From contig NC_134013.1 of NCBI RefSeq assembly GCF_040712315.1, positions 37,459,501 to 37,523,500 of the forward strand: a stretch of DNA of 64,000 nucleotides, written 5' to 3'. Positions 22,617 to 33,935 of the stretch are shown here, in pieces; the first letter of the stretch is position 1; each line of letters starts with the position of its first letter. Below the pieces are notes generated by a model. It was not told the origin of the DNA. It worked only from the letters and a program-made list of their open reading frames with translations, and made no database searches. Origin of the DNA: Castanea sativa. Taxonomy: Eukaryota; Streptophyta; Magnoliopsida; Fagales; Fagaceae. The translations under genes were made by a program, and so were the position numbers.

Positions 22617-25600
22617 TCAATCAATTAACATCTCACTGTTTGTTGTTTGTATCGTCACCTTAGCACTTTCCATGCTAAGTCTTTCCCCTTGCTTCTTCCT
22701 TTCTTGGGACTGGATAAAACCTTCAATTCTTGCCTTCAATTCCGTATTTGGAATCAGCATATCCGCCGTAAGATGTGACCGGTTAAAAGGGTCCGACTGC
22801 ATATCATATCAAATATATGAGAACAATTTTGAATAAAAACTCTCTCCATCTCATTTTGTTTGCCCACTATTCAATTGTTAGATGACCCAAAAATGTTGTC
22901 CACTTTCAAACATCACAACAATAGACAAATTTTATTAAGTCCCTATAATTTTGCAAACTGATAGCTTTTTATTTCAAAGATAATGCATTAAATGGCAAGT
23001 TCTTGAAAAATTGGAAGATAGACAAACAATTTAGCAGAGAGAATATATATATTTGTGTGTGGAGCAGAAAACTTAAATAATAATAAAAGTTAAAAAAAGT
23101 GAAGATTACATTATCACTAAGAAGATGCCTTTGAATGACAGGTCGGTCCACAGTGATCCTTGAAGAAGGTAATATAACTGGATCCTTCATTAGAGTGTAC
23201 TGCCACCAAAATAAAAATCACAGGTTAAAACAACATGAGGGGGGGAGGGTTTAAGTGCATGTCAAACGCTACCCATAAGTTACCAAAAGAATGACCAAAA
23301 TCAAGGGAGCAAACATACTTGAATTGGATCGAGAAATTCATCAGGTATCTCTCCAAGAACAGCTTCAGTGTCCATTGCCTCAGAAGCTGCAATTTTGGCC
23401 TTGGCACCTAGCTCAGTAAATTCCTGTATTACCCTCCCATCTTCACCAATTCTTCGAAGAACATCTGCTGCAGCACTAAATAACTGGAGCAAGCTCCAAT
23501 TGTCAAATTGTGTTCAGCCAACAATATGATTCAAAAGAGTTGCAGAACCCAATACAAAGGAAAAACAATAACTGTAAAAATAGAGCTTAATGAACTCTTT
23601 GCACAGCTGAATTACCTGCTCATTGTATGATCGACCATCCTTAGAAATGGCAGCTGGGAAAATGTTCTCCGTATCGCCCTTTGCCAGATGAACATATATG
23701 TAGACAATCTTCAAAAAAAATTATTTAAAGTAAGTGGCTGTATTTCTGTCCTGTCCGTAAAAGCATATGCATAAAAGACCTTTTTCTTTTCTTCCAAGTC
23801 AGCTTGTATCGCTTTTCCATTGAAGGATTAAAAAACTTTCAACCTCTGCCAAATCAGCATTAAGCTTGACACCACACTAGATTGTGCATCTCAAGCACAG
23901 CTCCAATACAAGGGGGCAAAAAAATAAAACAAACTTACCTTTTGTTTTAAACAAACCACCATGAGATTGATATTCTCCAATTGTATCATCCAAGTAGAGA
24001 GGAAAATAAAAGAGTATATATGTGCATGCAGACAAGCTCAAACTCTCTCAGTCCTACCCAACTTCAGCAGATAACAATGACAATTGTGTTGCCTAGTCCA
24101 TAAATTTGGAAGTCAATCAGAATAATCAACCCTAATTTTTTTTTTTTTTTGATAATGTAGGGAACTTACTAAAGGAGAGCCCTTTGGACTTTAGCCTCTA
24201 GCTAGTAAAATCTATGGTAAACTAACTCCACCCACCAGAACTAGTTGCTGGGTAATCCAAGAGCATTCACTCCTGACAGCCTATTAGGCTAAGCAGTTTA
24301 TGCTCATGCTCAGGAGCAATCAAACCTAAAAAAATTAAACAACATTTCACTTTGAACAACAGCGCAGACACAGACGATGGTGATCACATGATTAACTGGT
24401 GGCCACTATTCTAGAGTTCATATTTTTTTTAAGAAATTGGGAGAGGAGTATCAATATTAAAAGCCTGCTAAATTTAATATTGGGGGCAGGTCAAACGAAC
24501 ATAGTAAAAATGAAAAACTGATGAACCCTTCAATAATTGATATTAACCAACCCCCTAGTACTACAGGATACTTCACTGCATTGAGCCTAGACTAGCTGTA
24601 AATCAAGGTAATATCTGGCCCTGTGAAGGTTTTGTATTGCCTAAGTTTAACCTAACGAGACACCTAATAAGCAAAAATAGTCAGACTGCATTTAGTCAAA
24701 CTGGTATCAAACTACAAACCCACCAACTAAAACCCAATAATTTAGCCACAAATCATATCACTCACGATATAAGAGATTTATTTTAACAAAAAGGAAAATT
24801 GAAATCTTCTTGCACAAACCTGCTTAAGCAACTGTTTTGGACGAAATTCATATTTTTCAGGATCTTTAAGAGAGAGAGATTTTCTTTGGGGACCCACAAG
24901 CTGTAACAGAAAATAATTGAGCATGCTGGCTACTCTCTCGACCTGGAAAAAAATAAGAGAAGAGGAGGAGAGGGATTCAGCATTCGTTCAAAAGAAAATT
25001 TAAGAGCTTAAAACTAAATCTTAGCCATCGAAACTGTTAGGAAAAAAAATGCTTAGTACGAAAGAAAGGAAAAGATACTACCATCTCAGGAAGTAGGAAA
25101 GGAGCAGTAATCTGCTCTGAAGTAAATGCCAGCATGCTCACATCCTCATTTGCCAACTTCATATCAATCCGGATAATCTGAAAATTCCCAGCAATATCTA
25201 TATGATTAGGTTCTTGAAAGGAGTATATGCAAAGGCATGCAAACATAAAAAAGAAAAAAGTCAAACAGACATTCTCTTGGGATTGGAATAGCCGGGTTCT
25301 CTCCTGCCTCTCTTGAGCTGGTCTTCGCTCCCATTCTGCAGTATTGGACATCTCAGCTTCCAACTCTTTGAGTTCAAGAATTTTGTTGAGACTTTCATCA
25401 AGAAGATAGATGCTATCATTGATAAGGAAGTTTAAGAAATTCAGATAAACTCCCTTTTCTTCTTCCTTGGCAATCTGGAACATTCAATAATTTAGAGCAG
25501 TCAAACACAGACCCATAAACATAGGAGTATATTGTCCATGTAGAAGATTATACCTGTCTCCAAGCATTACGATGACTAGGGACTTGCCACAGGTATTCAA

Positions 25601-28600
25601 GAAGTTCAGCAATATTATGTCGGATGTTGAACTTGTCATAGAACTGCACAAGACAACAAACAAACAAACAGGCCATCAACAAAGGGCTTCCTGTACTCAA
25701 CAACACTGAATGACGGATGAGACTGAACATTTGAGACTACTAAAAACAAGTGAAACTATAAAGAGGGAGTTAAGGATGAAACAAGGTTTAACAATGATTA
25801 TGATAGAGTTGCCTGCAACAGCATCACAATTAAAGGTTTTGAAATGCTAATAAACCAAATTAGCCGATACCAGCAAAAATAACTTGGTTGAACCCTATTC
25901 CCTGCCCATTTTGCACCTAAAGCTACATACTTCAAAAAACCTAGACAGGTTGGCCCTTTTATCCATAGCCAGCCAGTACATAATGACCAGACAGGCACTA
26001 GTATCATGAAAAAAATAGAAACAAGAAAGAATGATTCTCCTGAGATAAAGACGCAGAACATTAACGTATTCAAATCCAAAGGTGTTCAAAACAACAATAA
26101 AAAAATACTCGATACATTGAGAAAGGAAGTTTTAATTTCTCCCTGAACGCATAAGAAAAAGTTGGCAAGGAATGGACCTTAGCCATTGGCCACCAGATGG
26201 CTTTTCCCCAATGGTCTCCTTATTGGCAAGATAGGTTCCATTCAAGGACCATCTAGTCATTAATTCTTATCAGTAAACACCTATTTTGAGGAATACATGG
26301 CATGTAATGCCAAACCAATCTGACTGTGGACTTAACTCTGTCCATTGCAAGGACAGAGTAGACTCAGTGCATCATACCCAAACCCTTCTTCTAAAGCATA
26401 TTAGCATAATTCTCATCTCATTTTCTTGCCTAAGGGTGAGAGAGACTTAACAAACAGTGATGTAAGGATCCATGAGAGACCCCAGTTCAATTGTAGATAG
26501 AAGGAATGCATAAAGAGTTACATAAATATTGCCCCTTGGTTTGGACAACAGCTTGGGGGAAGATTTTTTTTGACGAGTAAGAAAAATCTATATAAATAAA
26601 TCTACTTTATGAAGAGGAGCACAAAGTAGTCAAATAGTACAAAGAAAGAAAGGAAAAGAGCAAAGAAGAAAACCTAATTAAAAGAGAGAAGAGAACTAAT
26701 AAACAAAGGGAGGGATTCACTAGATGTGAGTCCCCAAGCCCGTGACAACTTGAGGAGGAGACGCTATACTATAGTGGATTGGTGTTGCATGTGTCAGTGT
26801 TGTGGGGAGACAATGGACCATCTTTTGATCCATTATGGGGGCGCTCATCACTTATGGAATTTTGTTTTTAGAAGGTTTGGGGTCTCTTGGGTTTTCCCAG
26901 TGAGGGTGATTAATCTTTCGGCTGAGTGGAGAAATTGGCTAGAGAGCACTCGTCGAACATTTGGAATTTGGTTCCGTTGTGTTTGACATGGAGCATTTGG
27001 AGTGAGCATAATTTTCATACATTCAAGGATTTGGAGGGCTCAGGGGATCAGCTTCTAGCCTCTTTTGTAGGCATTTTGTTTTATTGGTTTCAAGCTCAGT
27101 GATTCACATCCAGTGATTCCATTCAAATGTTTATAGACTCTTTCTTCTTGTACATAATATCTAGTGGTTTTGTAATTCGTTTGGCTACTTCGTGCATCTT
27201 TTTTTGCACGAAGTAGTCTTTTTCCAATAAAATTATTCATACCTATAAATAAATAAATAAAATTTAAAAATGGTCAAGAAGAGTTGTAAGAAAGTACAAT
27301 GACGCATATTTCCTGTGTTCATATGGAAAAAGTAGGACATTTTTAAAAATAAATGAATACTCTATGCCACCAAGATTGGCTCAAAATGACCAGCTGTCTC
27401 TATGCCCTTAAAAAAATTGTCTCACAATAACTCATCTGACATAATTTAAGTGGGAATCACCTGTGTGTGAGAACCAGTGAACTCAATGTCAACATAAAGC
27501 TTCAGAAGATTCCTCACAAGATACTCAAGAGATAGTTGGTGCCCTTCAAATAGAGATGCCGTATTAGATGAGCCACTGCACATGCAATACACAAAATGCC
27601 ACAGGCACATTAATATCCAGCTAGGAAAAATAAAGGGGTAAGTCAATGATATCTCTTTCTATAATAAAGAGAAAAATACAAAAACCTTCTACGGGGCATC
27701 CAGCAGTTCAGGACTTCAACCATCTTTGCCCTGAGATAAGGGTTTCTGATAAAATCTGGGCTCCCCATGAACATGATAATAAAGTTCATAAAGTCATCCT
27801 GGCAAACAAGAATGGATTAGATGTACTACAAGGCCAACCACCTTCTAGAGAAGGAAACAAATATTCAGTATTAAAGGTTCCAATCTCAAGGTCTAGCGGT
27901 CTACCAGCAAGACCCCATCCAAAGCTTTTGGGATTCGTGAAGCAAATATAAGCAATTCCATGGCATCTTCTAGAAAATGCTCTGGCATAGACGCAAATTC
28001 CATAGGGCAACTTGATGGCAGAGGCATCTTAAATCCACCAACCAAGCCAACCATCCAAACCACCATTAACCGGTAGAAAGAAAGGGCACTCTGAATAAGT
28101 GTTCCATCCTATGAAAAAAGAAATCAGTTACAGGGTCAGTAGGTCAACAATCAGAATAGAGAAATAAAAAATAAAAAAGAAAAAAAGAAAAACACACTTT
28201 AATGGTTGAAAACATCCTTCAAAATCTTGACACCAAGTAAAGATATTAAAAACAAAATATAAAATAATTCTAGAAAGGGTTTTAATTTGAGGCAAGCACT
28301 TCCCTCATGGGAAAGAAAAAGAATGAAAACTACTTCGACATAAGATAAACGAAATATGAAAACATGTGACAAACCCTACTTCACAACCACAAGAAACAAT
28401 ATTTAGTCTTGTCCTCCCTCTCTCAAAGAAATAAACATTATAAAAAAATAAATAAATAAAAAAAGAAAAAAATAAAAAGAAGAAGACTGCAGAGCCTGAA
28501 ATCAAGAAGAATGTAAAGAAAGGAAAAAGTAAAAAAGAAAAGCTCCATCTAAGGGTGTAGAAAGTGGGGTTCTAGCAAAAATGAATTACAGAAGCTCCTC

Positions 28601-31433
28601 AGTTTGGCTAAAGTATTGGGCCAGACTGACCATCCCAAGAATTCAATGAATAAGGTCCATCAAGAAGGTGGCCAGTGGCCTTTGGGTAATGGCACCCCTC
28701 ATGGTGATGGTGGGTGGTATGAGTTCAAAGCATATGGGGAGCTTCAGTTACTTACCAATTAAAAAATAACAAACAAAAAGTAAAATGAAGTCCATCAAGA
28801 AGGTGACAGATCGTTTTCTCCTCGGTTGACAAGAATACCAAGGACTAGACAATACACTAACAACCAAACCAAGGACACTAGAAAGTCACCTTCCACCATA
28901 ATGACTCAAACCTTTAGGTCACCAATCCACCATAATATCAGTTCGACTTCAAGGAGTCATCAAATATCAAAATCATTTGTGGGCATGTCTTTCTGCATGA
29001 ACAAACGCGCGCGCACACGCGCACACACACACACACACACACACACAGAGGTCTGACGCACCCTTAGTATCTGAGCTTCATAACAAAGCTTCTCCTGTGA
29101 ATACGACTCTATGTCTTTCTCAAGGCGAGAAATGTCCCGCTCCAATGCAGGACTAGGAGTCTGCTCTTGCATGGCTTTAAGAGTGGAGAGAGTATCTTCA
29201 GACCTTTGAATGTCCTGGGTATTATTTCATTCAAAATTACTTACCATCAATCAGTCAAATATAGTAAGATATATTAACAAAAGCCATTTTATGAAAGACA
29301 ATACACCAACTACTTAAATCATTAACTCTAACTGTCCATAAGTATGTAACATATATTTTTACCTGAACTAAATGTTTAAAGTCAGAAAATGCTTTTAATA
29401 ATCCCAGGTGTAGCACCCTTGCGGTCATAAAGAAGCATTCACAAATAAATGGGTACTTAGTTTTATCACTACTTGATGCTGGCTTCACATTAGAACCACT
29501 GGCACTACTGCCAGAACTGGTGGCTTTTTGAGATTGTAGTAACCGATTTTCACCATCAGTATGTTGTGTAGAGCCATCAGTTTTCCCCAATTTTTTTTTA
29601 TTAAGCCAATCAGCAACTTCTTCTGATGATGCATGGAGCGCAGTCAACCCACTAAAACAATGTCATGACCAATAGTTAGGAAAAGAAATATATTTATCAT
29701 TAAAAACTTAGAGAAGAAAAGCAAAGTCCATTAAACAGAAAACCTGTACCTTAAATCCAGACGGTTATTATGAAATACATATTTGGGATCAATTTTATCC
29801 CTTTTCGTTAGGTTTGCATCCAAAAAAGGGTCACACAGCCGAAGCATGACAGCACTGAGATTAACAAACATGCCTGAACTTGCACAAGATATAGGATCAA
29901 CCTATAACAAAAGTGCATGCAATGTTAGGGTAGGAAAGAAGAAGTTAGTGTAAATATTACCAATAACTAGCCTTATTTGTAGAAGAGTAGAGAAAAGAAC
30001 CAGTTTTTTGTTTTAATACATCAATCTATCTGTCTATCTATCTATCTATATATAACTGCAACTGGAACAATGCTTTGAAAGAATGGGGAAATACCTGAAT
30101 TTGTGCCCTTGACGAGTTTAAATTGATAACCTCAGCAAGATAATCAAGAACATTTTCACGGGTGTCAGTATTTTTAAGAAGCGAGAGAAGAACTTCTGAC
30201 AGGCCGTCATATAAACTATTCATAACTGTTTTAATTGTGGTAAATGAAGATAACAAATCAGCCGGTCGACGAGTTGATGCTTCTGAAAAGCACTGCTGCC
30301 TGGTGTTTTACAGATGGTAAAGAAAGCACTCTTAGATAATCCATCCATCCAAAAGCAGTCCAAGGTTCACTTGTTACTAAATTATATTTAATTCTTAAAT
30401 ATCAAAAGAGTAGATTTTAAGCATGCCTAAACAGAGCTGATTGGGAACTATTGTTTTCTACAATGATAAACAGATGATTTTGACTGTAAAAACCATGATA
30501 ACAATAACAATTGCAACCCACAAAATGCACTAACAATACAAATATCCAAAATATCAATGAATATAAATAAATAAATTGAACTTACCCTACATCAGGCTGG
30601 GTCTTGAAAATAGAATCATCAAGCAGAGCGCTAACATGAAAGAATGGCCCCAAAATGCTGGTCATCTCGATAACCCGGCCATTCAAATAAGTGCCTTTGG
30701 GAATCCACCAAAGATGATTCACCAAGGACTTGGCACCCACAGGAAAGTTAACCAAGTACAACAAAGCCCTCAGAGGCTGTTGAAAGTTTCCGAGGGCCGA
30801 AACCTTAATGACAGTGCCCCTCAAATCCTCATACAAGCCCTTCAAGATGGGGTCCAATGTCTCGAAATCTGAATCCCTGAAGAACTCATCCAAAAAGCCA
30901 GGCGGGGATTGAGTGCCCCCACTGCTGCTACCTCCAAAGCCGTCGACGGAGCTGGAAACCTCAGAGAAAACCAGCTGCAACAAGAGGGAAGTACCGGATT
31001 TAACCTCATTATTGGGAAACAATTCAGGGTTTCCCAGGTGGATCCTACAGTAGGAGACGCACAATTTCTTGGCTTGCTTAACGACAGAGTCCAATTGGGA
31101 CCTGAGATTGGGGTCTTTCATGGAAGAAATCTTCTTGGACTCATCGTAAGCGCGACGATAACAACCGACAAGGTATTGGAAGGGGGGTTCGGCGGTGGCA
31201 GAAGCAGAGAGGCGATCGACTAAGATTCGCTCCATGAGATCCCCGGAGAGCCTTAATTCCTTGCTCTCGCTTAGAATCTCGGCCGCGGTTAGCTCCAGGT
31301 ACACGATTCGAGGATCGGGGGATTCAGAATCGGTGAGGGAAACCAGAAAGATTTTACGGAGGATAATGTCTTCGATTTCCTCCGGAGACCTTTGGGGTTT
31401 CCGAGAAGCAGTAGTAGGAGTAGTAGTCGCCAT
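22617..31433 (-). CDS. PUB1/MUSE3: ubiquitin conjugation factor E4, UFD2-type U-box ubiquitin ligase, 1039 aa
   Basis: Sixteen exons: 31433-30586, 30299-30095, 29901-29750, 29651-29363, 29214-29062, 28108-27905, 27798-27686, 27575-27461, 25643-25554, 25474-25271, 25177-25082, 24942-24820, 23708-23616, 23483-23319, 23199-23110, 22796-22617. Every junction is GT..AG and in frame; the sum is 1040 codons, against about 1038 residues in Arabidopsis At5g15400. The N-terminus ([18 protein letters not shown]) is the plant UFD2 start, the long middle is the UFD2 core, and the C-terminal U-box spans about 941-1015 ([20 protein letters not shown], then [10 protein letters not shown]). E4 enzymes extend ubiquitin chains on substrates already marked; in Arabidopsis MUSE3 promotes turnover of NLR immune receptors. 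Intron 8 is long (27460-25644) because LINE pieces sit in it. The 848-bp first exon is by far the largest. Confidence 0.97.
24139..24340 (-). mobile_element. retroposon fragment with A tail in intron 12 of the E4 gene
   Basis: Read on the minus strand the segment ends in CTACATTATC followed by an A15-16 tail (poly-T at 24139-24154 on the plus strand). The body has no ORF. A tail of this form marks a SINE or a truncated LINE; the family was not identified. Confidence 0.45.
26555..26700 (-). mobile_element. LINE 3'-end fragment in intron 8 of the E4 gene
   Basis: On the minus strand the sequence reads as a LINE 3' UTR: GTGCTCCTCTTCATAAAGTA, then a terminal CTTACTCGTCAAAAAAAAT tail. It lies next to, and opposite in direction to, the LINE remnant at 26726-27260. 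Confidence 0.45.
26726..27260 (+). mobile_element. L1-type LINE 3' remnant in intron 8 of the E4 gene, antisense to it
   Basis: The 86-residue frame at 26726-26986 contains the zinc-binding zf-RVT region that ends plant LINE ORF2 proteins: a [16 protein letters not shown] core with paired Cys followed by His-rich spacing and [16 protein letters not shown]. Downstream lies a typical LINE 3' UTR with CCAATAAAATTATTCATACC and an (ATAA)n tail up to about 27260. Only the last part of ORF2 is present, so the copy is 5'-truncated. Confidence 0.8.
28665..28775 (+). mobile_element. possible SINE fragment in intron 5 of the E4 gene
   Basis: A tRNA-like head may be read in GGCCTTTGGGTAATGGCACC and, further on, GTATGAGTTCAAAGC, followed by an A-rich tail near 28759-28776 (CAATTAAAAAATAACAAAC). 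Weak, because box B is poor. Confidence 0.35.
29005..29048 (+). repeat. (CG/CA)n microsatellite in intron 5 of the E4 gene
   Basis: CGCGCGCGCACACGCG followed by an uninterrupted (CA)n tract. It begins only 14 bp downstream (in transcript direction) of the exon 5 splice donor at 29061. Confidence 0.95.
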
Positions 31434-32390
31434 AGCTAAGAAGCTTTTCTTCTCTTCTCTTCTCGTCTCGTCTCCAAGCTATGCTATTATTAAGAGATAG
31501 AGATATAGAATTATCTATCAGTATGTAAATAAATAATATAAAGAAAAGTCTAGAGCTTTCGTGTTGATTGGTTTAGTAACAAAGAGGTATTTTAGGGTTT
31601 GAAGTCTGGAATTTTACGTACATAGTTTTTAGTTTTAGTTTGGAGGAGGAGGAGGTGGAGGTGAAGGAGAAGGAGAAGGAATGAGAGTCAGAGTCAGAGT
31701 AGTAGTAGAGGTCTAACTTAGCTACCACTTTTGTGGAAACAAACAAACACCGTTGGCATTGTTTTGCTGATTCCTAACTCAATACGATGTCGTCTCTTCT
31801 TTCTTTCTTTTTTATTTATTTATTTTTATTATTATTATTAGGCTAAATTCCAATTTAATTCCTTTTATTTTTTAAATTGTCAAATTAATTTCTTAACCAT
31901 AATTTTTATATTATTTTATTATTATTCAATTACTTTGTATAAACAACTTACAAATCTAATCCTTTCATTACTAAACCACAATGTTTAAATATTCTTTTTA
32001 TTATTAATATTATTTTTTTTTTAAAATTTAAAAAATCATGAGATTAGTTTTATTTAGCAAAAATAAATGCTTAATTGATTTCATTTGATAACATGTTTTT
32101 ATGCTCTCACCCGAACCCATTTGACTCATTTAAGACAAAGTGAGGGACTATGTTACATTGGCTAAAATAAACCATAAAAGGATAATTTTTTACGATTGAA
32201 GTAAGATTCAATGGACTAGAAATTGAATTTTAACTTTTTATTATCTTTCTTGTTCATTACTTCAATTATAGTAAATCATAGGCATAATAAGTAGTGATAA
32301 ATATTATGAAAACTTTTGTGTTGTGTGAAATTTTTATGCTTCTTTATTTGAACTCTATCTTATGGACATGAAAAGAAAGGCACTTAGTAA

Positions 32391-32729
32391 GCGTTTGAAT
32401 TGCGTTTCTCTATGCTACGTTTGCGTTTTCCTTTCTTTCTTTTTTTTATTGAGACACTTGCATTTCACGTGGGACACAGTACTGTCAATGGATCCTGTGC
32501 ACTGTGCACGGGACCCACTACCTCTTTGACCAGTAAATATTTTACAAAAATGTGTGTGTCAATGGGTCCTGCACACAATTCACGAGACTCACAAACCTCT
32601 TTTTTCAACAACTTTTTCATTAAAAATTGGTCACACGGCATTATTCACACATTCAAAAATTATTTTGCGACAGTGTTTTCAGTTTTCAGTTTTCAATTTT
32701 TAACAAAATAAACGATATCCAAACGCCTC
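32391..32729. mobile_element. MITE with 8-bp target-site duplication (hAT-like)
   Basis: The element is flanked by the direct repeat CTTAGTAA at 32383-32390 and 32730-32737. Its ends are inverted: GCGTTTGAATTGCGTTT on the left, and the reverse complement of the right end reads GAGGCGTTTGGATATCGTTT. No coding capacity in about 340 bp. An 8-bp duplication is the signature of hAT transposition; the superfamily is inferred. Confidence 0.7.
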
Positions 32730-33044
32730 CTTAGTAAAAGAAATTGTGGGGAAAGGATTCCCTTCCATTGATTCCTTCAATTACATCTTATTTTTTATCA
32801 AATGTGCAACATATTACATCTATTTAATTTTGGTGTTGCTAGAAATCCCAAAGATGGTTCATAGGGCTTGGCTTGCAATTAATCTTAACCTTTTTTGTCT
32901 CAGATTCTCACTTAACAATTGATGATTTTTTATTATCGTTTATAAAGATCTTGACAAAAATTACTTTCATTCAAAACCCTCTTAATTTGTGAGTTTGTTT
33001 CTACTCAACCTTATTATTATTATTTTTTTATAACTTTTTTTCTT

Positions 33045-33185
33045 AGAGAGTTTCAACCTATGGCGTCGCTTCTGATGATAGCTTTTTATTATCAAACCAA
33101 GACATCAATCAGTTTTTTGTGTAAACGGGAATTGAACCTCAGATCTCTTATACAACTATCAAAGACTTTATGTAAAAGAATATAT
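33045..33185 (-). mobile_element. SINE, family B, reverse orientation
   Basis: On the minus strand it reads TTGATAGTTGTATAAGAGATC, then GAGGTTCAATTCCCG (box B-like), ACAAAAAACTGATTG and a CTTGGTTTGATAATAAAAAG stretch. This is closely the same as the copy at 55090-55250 on the plus strand, which supports both as members of one family. Confidence 0.75.
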
Positions 33186-33224
33186 AACAATAAGTTTTAA
33201 TTATTCATTTTTGTTTTTATATCC

Positions 33225-33696
33225 TTTTTTTTATAAGTAACATAAGAAATTTTATTAGAAAAAAAACTAACAAAGTACACTAGAAGTGTATTATAGTGGC
33301 AAAAATCAAGAGCCCAAATTATGTCGATCAATAAGATTGAAGAGAAAAAACAAGAATAAAATGGAAAAACTAAAGTCCAATTAAGGAGAGTTCAAAAAAA
33401 CCACCACGCACCCTTGGTGCAATGGTCACTCTACAAGTATAAATGTTTGTAGGGTGTAAGGGCAAGGGCCGGGATTCAAGTCTCCAGGAGGGAGTTTCAC
33501 ACACATATACACTTAGATTAGGCTAGAGTAAAAATTCTATCTTGTATAAAAAAAAAAATGAAAGTACAGAAAAAAAAAGATTTAATGTCAAGAATAAATT
33601 GTTCAAAATCCTCAAAGTATCTAGAATTCCGCTCCCATCATAAGCACCAAAATAAATAATGCGGCACAAACCTCCCTTATCTCATCCCTCTTCCTC

Positions 33697-33733
<37 letters not shown>

Positions 33734-33904
33734 GCGTGTTTCTTAAATAAAAAAAGAACTTAGTGTTGTCGAGTCATCATATATCAGTGAAGTGCGATAT
33801 TAAGAAGGGATTTATCACTTGCTCTGCGACACTAAATGCCGGCATGCAGTTTTGGTGTTGACGTGTGAGTGTATTCATTTATCTCATCTCTCTTCTCCTA
33901 TATA

Positions 33905-33935
<31 letters not shown>

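Larger units (their letters stand above)
31434..33224. other. E4 gene promoter and AT-rich spacer
   Basis: The first 300 bases hold the E4 5' UTR/promoter with GGA/GAAG and AGTC microsatellite-like runs (31640-31710). Beyond are AT-rich spacer, a MITE (32391-32729) and a reverse SINE (33045-33185). No gene seen. Confidence 0.6.

Noticed and set aside
30576..31500. Plus-strand frames of about 100 aa
   Set aside because: Antisense shadows of the first E4 exon.
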